Origin: Rhodotorula mucilaginosa
Taxonomy: Eukaryota; Basidiomycota; Microbotryomycetes; Sporidiobolales; Sporidiobolaceae
Direction of reading: 5' to 3'
Length of the DNA: 64,000 bases
Assembly: GCA_034406715.1 (NCBI GenBank)
Contig: CP137878.1
Span: 372,001-436,000 of the forward strand
The notes under the pieces are model-generated. The model was not told where the DNA came from, searched no databases, and saw only the letters and a program-made list of their open reading frames with translations. The position numbers were made by a program, and so were the translations under genes. Below are positions 55,613 to 64,000 of the stretch, piece after piece (position 1 is the stretch's first letter; every line of letters starts with the position of its first letter).

Positions 55613-58127
55613 CTACCTTTTGCGTATCTTTGCGCGGTCCGCATATCCGGGACCGGGGAAGAGGTCGATCCCCTTGCCGAGCGGCATCGTGGCAAGGACT
55701 TCTTCCACGCGCGTCCGGACGGCAGCGAGCGCGCTCCCGCTGCCTTCTGCCCAACACGGGTCGTCGTCGGATCGTCGCTGAAGCTGCGCCTGCCAACTAA
55801 AGATGCCGTGCAATTGCGGCGAGACGGCTTTCGCCGATCCGGATTCGTCGCCGTCCGTGCAGACGGCCTGAGGTTTCGGACCTGTCGCCCACTGGGCAGG
55901 GAAGGTCCGAACGCCGCATCTCGGGTCGTCCGCGCAGGCGATGTGTACCTCGCGCAGCGTCGTTGGGGCGGTTTCGGCGGAAAGGAGGCGGCAAGCGTGA
56001 TCCAGGATCCGCTGACCGAGGCCAGACCACGCCGGACCGTAGATCACAAGCGGCGGAGTCGCCGTCTTGGAGCTCTGTCCCTCTCATCAATGCGTTGGTC
56101 AGCTCAATCCCGGCCTCTCGTCGATGAAAGACAAGAAAACTCACGGCATGCTTGTCTTCCGCCGGGACCAGCGGGCCCGTCCGAATCAGCGGCGTCAAGT
56201 CGCGCACGAGGACCGAAGCATTGTCGATCCAGATACCGCCGTGACGACTCAGGATCAGCGTCCGTTCGAGATCGTCGGATACGGACTGTCCCATCGATTG
56301 GTGGACCAGCGCCGAGGCGCAAGTTCCACGCGCGAGGGCTTCGGCGTCGATTCGTCGCGCCTCGATGTGCGGATAGAATGGCGACTCGGGTTGGAGATAC
56401 CGCTCGTGGAAAGACCGGCCGAGGACGGTCGCCGCGTCGTCTGCATCCGACTGTGCTTGATACCACCAGATGAGGCGGTGTCCGTCCTTCAACCGCTGCG
56501 TAGCTAGGAAGGCATCCGTCGCCAAGCGGTGACTCTTTTGTGTCGCAGTGGTGGCGTTCTGGGACCAACGCGCGTGGAAGAGGAGTCCCTCGTCTGGAAC
56601 CGGATACACCGGGCACCGAGAGCGGACGATACGCTCCTCCCAGTCGGCGAGGAGCGACGGGTGCTTCTGGATCTCGAGGTTATTGCCGAACGATTCGACG
56701 ACACACCGCTGCGTGTTTGGAGTCGGCAGTTCTTCCCACTTGACGGGGTAGATGTGCCGCGGCGAGAAGAACGATTTGAAGTCTCGTTTGATCGATCTCG
56801 AAGAGTGAGGCAGGAACGGCGGCAGCGTCGCCAGGACGAGGATGATAGCCGCGCAGATGCCGAGTCGTCGTGGAGTCGGGGGGAGGATGCCCGAAGAGGC
56901 CGCCGGACTCGCTCCGCCGGCAGGCTGCAGGCGCGCTGAATCGCTTCCCGCCCGATTCTCCTTCGTGTCGAGCGCTGAATAGACCGCACCGGATCCGTTC
57001 CGGACGGACGGTGCGTCAGGGACTCCGTGGTCTTTGTGGTAGTTGTACGCCCAAGTCGAGACGGTCAAGATACCGATGCCGACGATTTGCCGGGCTTCGA
57101 CTTCTTCTGCCAGCGGGAAGAGGACGTGCTGGCCGATGTAGAGGGTGGTGATGCAGAGCGAAGATCCGACGAGTTTGACGAGGTTGTCCTTCTGCTTGAG
57201 GATCGCCGCGACCGAGAGACCGGATAATGCCGCCACGGTCACGACTGCGAGGTAGGGCAAGAGAGTCGAGCGGCTGTCGGGCTTGGGCGGAGTGGACGGT
57301 GCCGACGCGCTCACTTGAGCCAGTATGGACGCAAAGGCGGCGAGGATCGTCCCCCACAGGTACAGCCAGAACTGAGCCGTCCAGAACGGCACCTGATCCT
57401 TGAAGACGAGTTCGGTCCAGATGCTCGAGCAAGCGGAAACGATTCCAATCGTCACGCCGATTACGGGACCGGCGATGAGGTCGCGCATCGGGATGTTCTT
57501 GCGCTGCTCCGCGTCCCAGAGCGCATCTGGCGATCCGGCGAGCACCAGGCCGAGCGAAAGGCAGGCCAGCGAGATCCACATGGCCGAGTTCCGGCGAGGC
57601 TTGATGACCAGATGGTGGAGTAGAGCCGTCAAGGGGAGCTGTGCGAGGGGAAAGTGAGGTTTGCGAACGGGGAGCGGAAACTGGAACCTGCCGGCGGCTT
57701 ACCTTGCTGAGAACGCACGTTTGCAGCAACGCGGGCGTGACGATGCTGAGTCCTCCGAGGTACATGATGTTGTTGGCGAGGAACAACGCTGCCGGTGCGG
57801 CATAACGCAGGTAGGAGGCGATGGTGCGCCAGGTTGACGAACGGTCGACGGGGAGGAGAACTCGCGAGAGGGGACCGCCGCCGTCGGACGGAGATTTGCC
57901 GACGCGACAGACGGCGACGGTCGCGACGATGAGTTTGAATAGCTCAGATCTGCATAAACACGTGGGCGTAAGCTCGTGCAGCTCACACGCGGGTCAAGGG
58001 ATTGGTTGACTGACCCTAGCGAGATGGCGGTCGGCGACAGCTTTACGCCGGAGTGCAGGAGCGCATACGTGAGGAGGGTCCTCGCTGTGTCGATAGTGAC
58101 GTACAGCGGCAGCAAGCCGCGGAGCAT
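55613..58127 (-). CDS. Fusion of nucleotide-sugar transporter (SLC35A-like) and DxD glycosyltransferase
   Basis: One long protein combines two Golgi functions. The ATG at 58127 starts LRGLLPLYVTIDTARTLLTY and continues, after short introns, through a multi-span transporter: SELFKLIVATVAVCRVGKSP, ALFLANNIMYLGGLSIVTPA, LLQTCVLSK, and later QFWLYLWGTILAAFASILAQ and IVGIGILTVSTWAYNYHKDH. That order is typical of the UDP-galactose/CMP-sialic acid transporter family. After another membrane segment (LGICAAIILVLATLPPFLP) comes a luminal glycosyltransferase with LIWWYQAQSDADDA and LERTLILSRHGGIWIDNASV, the GGxWxD motif of GT32/capsular-polysaccharide enzymes. The two parts share one uninterrupted 1.5-kb exon (57632 to ~56100), so the fusion is not an artefact of joining genes. 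Stop at 55613-55615. The sugar is unknown. Confidence 0.88.
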
Positions 58128-58989
58128 GGTGGCTGGAGCACTCTGGCAGAGATCGCGTCAAGTTGATGGCCGGAGTTCCGCGTTCCGGAAGGTGTTCGAC
58201 CTGCAAAGGAAGCCGACAAAGGACGCGTTCCGGGCGGCGAGCGCACTGCAGTCGACGTTGTACGCGGTCCCACTCGTTCTAGCTGCGTGCAGGTGTCGAT
58301 GCCGGGTTGCGATCGAGCGATGTCGACGAACGTTGATATTCTATCGCCTGCCCCAACAGTTCGACGTGGCGAGGGGTACCCTGCCCTAGCACAGACACCT
58401 GATCTCGGAACGGAGATAGCTTGGGTGTACAGAGAGCCGGACGTCTCGTCGTCGTCGTCGTCGATACTGGACTAGCGCTTCCAAGTTCCGGGGCTGACAT
58501 CGGCCGAGAGTACAAGCCAACTCGAGAAAGCCAAACTCTATTTATGCATGTTGCAATTCCATACATATGATACATATATTGCGAGGGAGTTTTGACCGTG
58601 GTGCAGCTGCAGAGGTCACTGCTAATCGGCGCCGCGAGGACCGTCTACTGCAGTTCCGGTGGCGGCGGACCTCGGGTGAGAGCATGCGCCCGTCGTCTAT
58701 AGCTCCATCCGGTTGGAGCGCGCGAGCTGTCATAGACGCAGCCCGGTGCGGGTGAGAAGGAGGGTCGCCCCAGACGCGACAGCTTGACGCCTGAAGCGAC
58801 AGTGTGCGAGTATTCGGTCGAATCCTGTCGGAGTTCCTTGTCGAGCGTGGGCATCTAGTAAGCAGCAATTGCATTAGCTCCAAGCGCTTAGCAGACGCTT
58901 CAGACTGGCAAACAAGAGCGCGTACCTCAGTACTCGCGCGGACGCTACCGCTCAGGTCCTCGCTGTCCAACGCGCCGCCAGCCCCGTCT
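58128..58989. other. Intergenic spacer between transporter-GT fusion and SDHAF1
   Basis: About 860 bases, the longest gene-free stretch here. Both neighbours are on the minus strand, so it holds the fusion gene promoter and the SDHAF1 3' UTR. An AT-rich patch with two GATACATAT-like repeats lies at 58540-58585. Open frames in it show no family resemblance. Confidence 0.45.
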
Positions 58990-59384
58990 TCAGCGGCTCT
59001 TGCCGCCTTTGGCGACCCATCCGAAAGGATATTCGATTGTTCCATCAGGGAGCGCGATCGACTTGACCGAAGATTGCCCGTACTGCTCGACCATCTTGTG
59101 CCCGCGGCGAAGCAAGTGCTCGATCGCAGCGACGTCGCGTTTGCGTAGTCCTCCGCCGATGTCGGGGTGCCGGAACTGGTTCGACACGAATGTGTACCAG
59201 GCGGGCCGGTGCTCCTGTTGTCGATGCGCGAGGGAGTGGTTAGCTCATCCGGCGTTCCTCAGATGGGATGACGAAAGCAAAAGGGTGCGCGGCGCACCTC
59301 GGGCTTGGAGGCTACCATCTTGAGCGCCCGCTTGTAGAGCTGCAGTACCTCCCTCTGCAGGCCCGTCACGCGTCTCAGTGCCAT
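58990..59384 (-). CDS. Succinate dehydrogenase assembly factor, LYR family (SDHAF1/Sdh6-like)
   Basis: Small mitochondrial LYR-motif protein that helps insert Fe-S clusters into the complex II subunit Sdh2. Two exons (59384-59298 and 59214-58990) give 103 residues in one frame. MALRRVTGLQREVLQLYKRA contains the LYK/R-type motif. The second exon gives WYTFVSNQFRHPDIGG, then RKRDVAAIEHLLRRGHKMVE, matching the Sdh6 helix IExLLRxGxxxxE. The C-terminus SIALPDGTIEYPFGWVAKGG is an extension. Another LYR family member is possible, but the IEHLLRRG block favours SDHAF1. Confidence 0.87.
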
Positions 59385-59922
59385 TGATACGTGTTTAAGC
59401 GGGAGAAATCGCAAAGGCGGATCCGCTCTTCCGGCGACCGAAAGAAAGACGGACTCGGACTTTCGCGGAGACCGACCAAGTCAGCTTACCCTGGCCGTAC
59501 ATTTTCTCTGTAACCTAGCGAGTGCTGGAGCTTCTGCCCTTCTGCTTTTAGGACGAACCTGCCCCGCTCTGACCTGTCCTCCTCCGATAGCTTACCAAAT
59601 CCAGTCCGAGAAAGGTTTTAACGTGAAGCTCTCACTTCCGGGCGAACCATTCACATATCGATAAACTGGCAGAGCTCTCTCACGAAACAAGCTTGTAGGA
59701 ATTACATGGGCGGCGGGCAAGGCCGGACCCGCCCCGGATCGGTCCGAGGAACAAGATCTCGCGGTCAAGTCGCCACAGCTGATTATGCCATTCCCCCCCC
59801 CCCGTGAGCTCGCAGCGGAGACTCCCTGCCGGCGCGCGGTCTACGCGACAGCGATAAGATTCTCACACTCCAGCTCCCAGGGCGAAGTTATTCCGAAGGC
59901 GTGGCTGGGAACGGCGTCATTT
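59385..59922. other. Intergenic spacer between SDHAF1 and PC-esterase-like gene
   Basis: About 540 bases with an 11-base C run at 59793-59803. Both neighbours are minus-strand, so it carries the SDHAF1 promoter and the PC-esterase-like 3' UTR. No gene was recognised. Confidence 0.4.
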
Positions 59923-61321
59923 TCAGCTTGGACTTTTGCTCAAGAGGATGTGATTGAGGAGGAAATTCCAAGTATCGATCGGTCCTGTAGACTGTAGCGT
60001 CAGCGAGGATCGAGATCATCAGACCAGGAGGGGCTGATGTACCTGGGAGGCACTTGAGCATGACGGCGCCTGCGTCGGCTGAAGTACCGCGAGCAGGCGG
60101 GAGCGGCGGGACTTGGAGGAAGACATGTCGCGGATGGTCCTGCAAGAGATCTCGCCATATCGTGTTGAGGGTCTCTGCATCTTCTTGTCGGGTGAGAGCG
60201 GCAGCTGACTCTGACGAATTGGCGGGGCGACTCGTGACCGCGTCGCTCGAACAGTTCGAGCTGGATGAAATCGCGGAGCGGACTATGAGGGTTGGCGATT
60301 GCAGCGAGTCGTTGTGCTCGAGGACTTGCTTGGCCATGTCGATGTATCGTGCTGTTCTTCCCGGCTACCCGGCATGGGGCAGGATGAGCGGAACGTCGTC
60401 AACGTAAAATAGTCAAGTGGGCCGAGGACTTGCTGTCAACGCGCCCCATTCCGAGCCAGTATTGATGACGACAATATCTTTGCCACGCAAGCGCTCAGTC
60501 CAGATGTCTGTTGACGTTCGAGTTAGCAGACTAAGGGTATCTGCAAAGGGATTCCTCGTCTCACCCTCTGTCGCGTTTGTGGAAAAGCGTCCCGGCGCAT
60601 TGTCGTCCGGCAGCGGCAATTGCCAATCTCGTGGACTGACAAGGTAGTCACTCCTGCGGGTTTTCTCAAACGACGTCAGTGTAGAGACAGGCGCACTGCT
60701 GACCACGCGGGGAGAATCGCACTTGGAGAATGAAATCGCTTCAGCCCCTCCTTCCAGCTTGACAGACGAAAAAGAGGAAAGGTCTGAGATGGAACCTCGC
60801 TCTACATACCGACCGAGGAGACTCTCGAGCGAGATGGCTTGCATGCGCGAGTCCTCGCCACCGACAAAGAGGATCCCGCCGCCCAGCGCGCGCGCCTTTG
60901 CCCGCTCCGCCAACCGCCGCACGAGACGCGCCGGATCGAACGGTCGGATGGCGCAACCGCCCGGCTTCCATCGCCAGGAGTTTGCAGCTACGATCCGGGG
61001 GAGTAGAGTGGAGTTCCGGCTGTAGCACGACGTGGCGGAACGGTTGCAGTCGAGGCCGAAGCGGTAGCCGGTCGAATCCTTCAGGCGCGGCCAAGTATGC
61101 CCGTCCACAACTACCGGTTCCCATTTCCCCGAGGACAGCTCGCCTGTTCGGCAGTACCGCTCAAAGAGCCCTGATTGAGGGGCGAGTGGTCGAGGAGGAA
61201 GCTGAGGGCCCGACGACGAGTAGAAAAAAAGGGCGCCGACCAAGGCCGTCGCGAGCAGCAGGGTTCGGTAGCGGTCTCGACCTGGGTCGGAGATGCCTTC
61301 GAAAGGCAGTGTAGCTTTCAT
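59923..61321 (-). CDS. PC-esterase/TBL-Cas1-like protein, probably lacking part of the catalytic triad
   Basis: The family (Pmr5/TBL/Cas1 PC-esterase) acetylates polysaccharides in plants and cryptococcal capsule. The ATG at 61321 begins KATLPFEGISDPGRDRYR, followed by an anchor (TLLLATALVGALFFYSSS). The TBL-like N-domain has YCRTGELSSGKWEP, WRWKPGGCAIRPFD and the block ILFVGGEDSRMQAISLESLL, where the usual FVGDSxSR is altered by two extra residues. RGKDIVVINTGSEWG follows. A later exon gives DMAKQVLEHNDSL and HPRHVFLQVP. Splicing KCLPG to PIDTWNFLLNHILLSKSPS gives the family C-terminal block, but the normal DxxH before CLPG reads AVML. Intron borders near 60.3-60.45 kb are unclear. It may be a non-catalytic or altered acyltransferase. 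Confidence 0.75.
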
Positions 61322-61608
61322 GTCGACAGGTGAGAGGAGAGAGAGAGCGGCGCGGTGCAGGCAAGGATAAGTGGCGTTGCGGTTGTCTTCCCGCTTTCCT
61401 CCCCGGCAAGTTGGCGAGCACGGCCTCCTTCGATTTAGCCCGTTTCTTTTCGTGACAATAGATGCATCGCAAGCTTTGCACAGCGTTCACAAGGCGCAGT
61501 GCGTGCGCAGCTGCTACTTATGCAGGTGCGTACGCAAGAAAGCGATTTGAGAAGGCCCAACCCCTCGACACGAAAGGGTTGGCAACGGAAGGACAGCTAC
61601 GCAACTTC

Positions 61609-63790
61609 TTAATAGTCGCCATCGCTATCATACTGCATACTACCGCCCGACTCGCCGTCGTCAGAATCGTCCTCGCTCCAGTCCGCCTGCCGATCTCGAA
61701 ACTCTTGCCGGTTGTTGTCCGAATCAGGTTCGTCCTCGTCCGGATAGTCGTTCCGGTAATCGTTCTCCTCTGCAGGAACGTGAGGAGCGGGTCAGTATTT
61801 GCCTGAGGTCTGAACGCACTGGCTTTTTCCAGTGCAGACTTTTGCCGACGCACCATTACTATCTTGATCCGCATTGTCCTCTTCTTCCGACGAGCCTCCA
61901 GCAGCCGCCTCGTTCATCAAGAGTTGCGCCTCATCGTCCGAGTCCTCAGTCAGGCCGGCTCTGCGTGGGCACGAGTAGGATTCGACGTGAGCAAGTGGGC
62001 AATGCGACCCGTGCGGCTCGTTTCTTTGATCGTAGTCGAGAGCCCGCGACGCTGCGAGTCTCTGACAAAGAACCAGAAGAGACAGACAGGGAACGCACAG
62101 TTGTCCAATCCGATCCAAACCCGCCAGGCTGCTGACGTCCCACCCGGATGCAGCAGATCCCGCCACCGCGGCACCTGTCACAGCCGACGCCGAAGAAGAA
62201 GAAGTCCCCTTCTGAGCCAAGTCGGTCGCGCGATAATACACGTCATAAACGTAGTCCGAATCGTCTTCTCCTTCTTCTCCCTCCTCTGACGAGTGTCCGG
62301 GAGAGGGCGGGCGAGGTGCGGAAGAGGAGGAGGAGGGTGGCGGAAAGTCGCGCAATCGAGATGATGGCGGAGCGAGACGTAGTTCGGCTTGATGTGAGGG
62401 TGTTGCGTGGTCTTGAACTGAAACATGACAAATCGTTGAATGTGAGCCGCTATGTCCCATCCGTAAATGTCGGAGTTTCCCGAAGCGCAGATCGGGGGAT
62501 GGACAGACAGAGGCGAGCTGGAAAGACGACTCACGCGTCAAGTATTCATCCAGCAGGGCCCCGAACTGATCCATAGCAGCATTCTGCCCCGCGTCTGTGA
62601 TCCGCGCCACTGACGGTCGGCGAGCAGGACCATTGACCTCGGTCGTCGCCGGTCCGCCTTCCGCGACGGCTTCGTAGATCTTGAGACCCGCCTCGTCCCG
62701 CCGGCCGGGAGACACCCCTTTCGAGTTGCTGTTTGCTGCCAAAGTTCTCGAATCCACGACGCGAGGCGGTCTCAACCCTCGCCGGATCTCGTCGTCTTCG
62801 CGAGCGCGCTCACGCCGGGCGAGTTCGGCCGCCTCGGCTTGAGCGGAGAAGAAGGCGCGACGTTGCTCGACGACGCGGTAGCGGAGTCGGCTCTTTTCGG
62901 CGTGGATGGCCGTCAGGCGGGGTGAAGGTCCACTGGCGGCGGCGCTCGAACCAGGAATTGTTGGGACAGCAGTGGGGGATGCGGCATGCAGGTCCTCCAA
63001 GGACGTCGAGGCGGAGGAGGCGGCCGAGATGGCGGCCGCTCGAGCGGCGCGCAACGCCGATGGGAGTTTGCGTCGCGAGGGCGAGGCAGTCGCGGACGGG
63101 GACGCAGTGGGAGAGGCAGCGATACCGACATCTGTCGTCGATGCTGCTGCTGGCGGGGTCGCCGGTCTTCGGAGGGCATTGTCATGGGAGCTCGAGGCAA
63201 AAGTCCTGCGAGCGGGAGAGGAGGAGGCAGAGGCGTTCGCTGCGGCAGCCAAACTGGCACTCCTCAACGACGATGACGATGCGGATCTCGCCAATCCTGG
63301 TGGCGGATGGGCCAGGAATGATTGTATGCGATCCTGTTGCGCAGGTAAAAGATGAGGAATCAGTGCGGGATCCGGGCCGAGCCACTGAAAGAACGGACCC
63401 TGAGGCTGCGAGTCTTTGTCGGAGTCGAGAAGGAATCGAGCGGAACTGTCTCGGCAAACTTGAATACTCCTGTGCAGGTCGGGTTAAGTTAGCCCTCGGC
63501 AGATTCGGTCTTAACGCGGTTACACTCACCTCGATTCGAGTCAGACGGTTCCGTCGCGGCGGGAGCGGCGGAGGAGGGTTTCCTGCGCTTTGAGCGGGGT
63601 TGTTCGAGCTGTTCGATGACTGCGTTCTCATCTCAGACGACGGTGAGCCTCGCGCGCTGCCCCTGTCGAGTCCTCGGTGTGTTGGTGTAGACTGACCGAG
63701 AGCGTCGAGGGGAGTCGGCTGCTGAGTCCGTTTCCGCTTGATGCGCAAGATGGAGAGCTGCGGCGGCGCTTCTCCCGTTGACGAGGCCAT
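61609..63790 (-). CDS. IWR1: RNA polymerase II nuclear import factor Iwr1 (SLC7A6OS-like)
   Basis: Iwr1 binds assembled RNA polymerase II and directs its nuclear import. The ATG at 63790 begins ASSTGEAPPQLSILRIKRKR, a basic nuclear-localisation-like N-terminus. A coiled segment follows: RVVEQRRAFFSAQAEAAELA, then RREREREDD-like residues and RPPRVVDSRTLAANSNSKG. The acidic C-terminus contains the Iwr1 signature DDSDYVYDVYYRATDLA, then LLMNEAAAGG, a spliced NDENDYRNDYPDED-like stretch and the end MQYDSDGDY (TAA 61609-61611). Four or five introns are present. The N-terminal half carries long Ala/Ser/Thr-rich tracts. Confidence 0.9.
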
Positions 63791-64000
63791 TGCTCTTTGC
63801 TATACCGGGCCCTTTACAGTTCCAGGCCTCGTGTCGGGTTCAGTCGACGAGGCGTTCTACTTGCACCGCCTCCTCGAGCCTCACTCTCTCGTCCTCCCCC
63901 TCGCTCATTCCACAACACGCTGCTGAAAAGACTAAAGGTGCTCAAGTCTATCCAGACCAGGCGTATTGGGCGAACGGCTGCAGGGGCGCGAGAGGGAACA
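63791..64000. promoter_or_regulatory. IWR1 upstream region to window edge
   Basis: The last 210 bases lie upstream of the minus-strand IWR1 start. A pyrimidine-rich patch (63860-63910) on the plus strand is the only feature seen. Confidence 0.35.

Noticed and set aside
58542-59045. 167-codon minus-strand open frame overlapping the SDHAF1 3' end
   Set aside because: Only its first part overlaps real coding sequence, in another frame. The rest is compositionally unlike the neighbouring genes and has no family match.
62733-63593. 286-codon plus-strand open frame antisense to IWR1
   Set aside because: Arg/Gly-rich shadow of the IWR1 coding strand; no domain, and it ends inside the IWR1 5' exons.
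1-64000. Possible transposons, virus-derived elements, CRISPR arrays, rRNA or tRNA genes
   Set aside because: No reverse transcriptase, transposase, integrase or capsid-like frames, no long terminal or inverted repeats, and no tRNA-like cloverleaf noticed on either strand. The tandem GT90 pair is the only long repeat seen, and it is a gene duplication.

Overview
This is nuclear DNA of a GC-rich, intron-dense fungus, best read as a basidiomycete yeast of the Pucciniomycotina (red-yeast / Microbotryomycetes type). Almost every gene is cut by introns of about 55-140 bases with GTRNGT donors, CTNAC branch sites and YAG acceptors. Both strands are packed with genes, and spacers are usually 100-600 bases. 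The products include fungal-type proteins (Rim20/PalA, UFD2, VAP, Shp1) next to many Golgi glycan enzymes. Species assignment is inference. I saw no rRNA, tRNA, CRISPR array, transposon or virus-like element.

Layout. 1-0.84 kb: 3' end of a secreted SGNH/GDSL-type protein. 1.06-4.87 kb: two tandem GT90 (CAP10/Cxt1-like) glycosyltransferases on the minus strand. 5.44-6.19 kb: small orphan type II membrane protein. 6.43-7.18 kb: COX20. 7.73-9.83 kb: GT92 glycosyltransferase with 11 coding exons. 10.36-13.31 kb: spliceosomal cyclophilin PPWD1. 13.86-17.41 kb: acid sphingomyelinase. 17.72-22.51 kb: DDB1. 22.70-23.20 kb: mitochondrial ribosomal protein bL35m. 23.40-24.71 kb: VAP/Scs2. 24.95-29.67 kb: UFD2 E4 ubiquitin ligase. 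29.97-32.70 kb: acetyl-CoA transporter (SLC33A1). 32.90-36.87 kb: large multidomain glycosyltransferase with a C-terminal GT64 (exostosin) domain. 37.09-39.30 kb: GDP-fucose O-fucosyltransferase-like protein. 39.81-41.40 kb: mitochondrial NAD-type carrier. 41.80-43.77 kb: GMPPA. 44.00-46.33 kb: Shp1/p47. 46.43-50.40 kb: Rim20/PalA. 50.94-51.59 kb: small mitochondrial membrane protein. 51.85-53.50 kb: CUS2/Tat-SF1. 53.64-55.40 kb: METTL25-type methyltransferase. 55.61-58.13 kb: nucleotide-sugar transporter fused to a glycosyltransferase. 58.99-59.38 kb: SDHAF1/Sdh6. 59.92-61.32 kb: TBL/Cas1-type PC-esterase-like protein. 61.61-63.79 kb: Iwr1.

How the genes fit together. About ten of 26 genes serve secretory-pathway glycan assembly: two GT90, GT92, GT64-type, O-fucosyltransferase-like, transporter-GT fusion, acetyl-CoA transporter, GDP-mannose pathway regulator (GMPPA), PC-esterase-like protein and the SGNH protein. 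Rim20, a regulator of alkaline-pH and cell-surface responses in fungi, lies among them. This looks like a loose capsule/wall-polysaccharide neighbourhood interleaved with housekeeping genes. Co-function is an inference.

The second signal is exon structure. Several genes contain internal coding exons of 7-21 bases that carry conserved, sometimes catalytic, motifs. The most striking is a 7-base exon that supplies most of the catalytic DDD triad of the GT64 domain.
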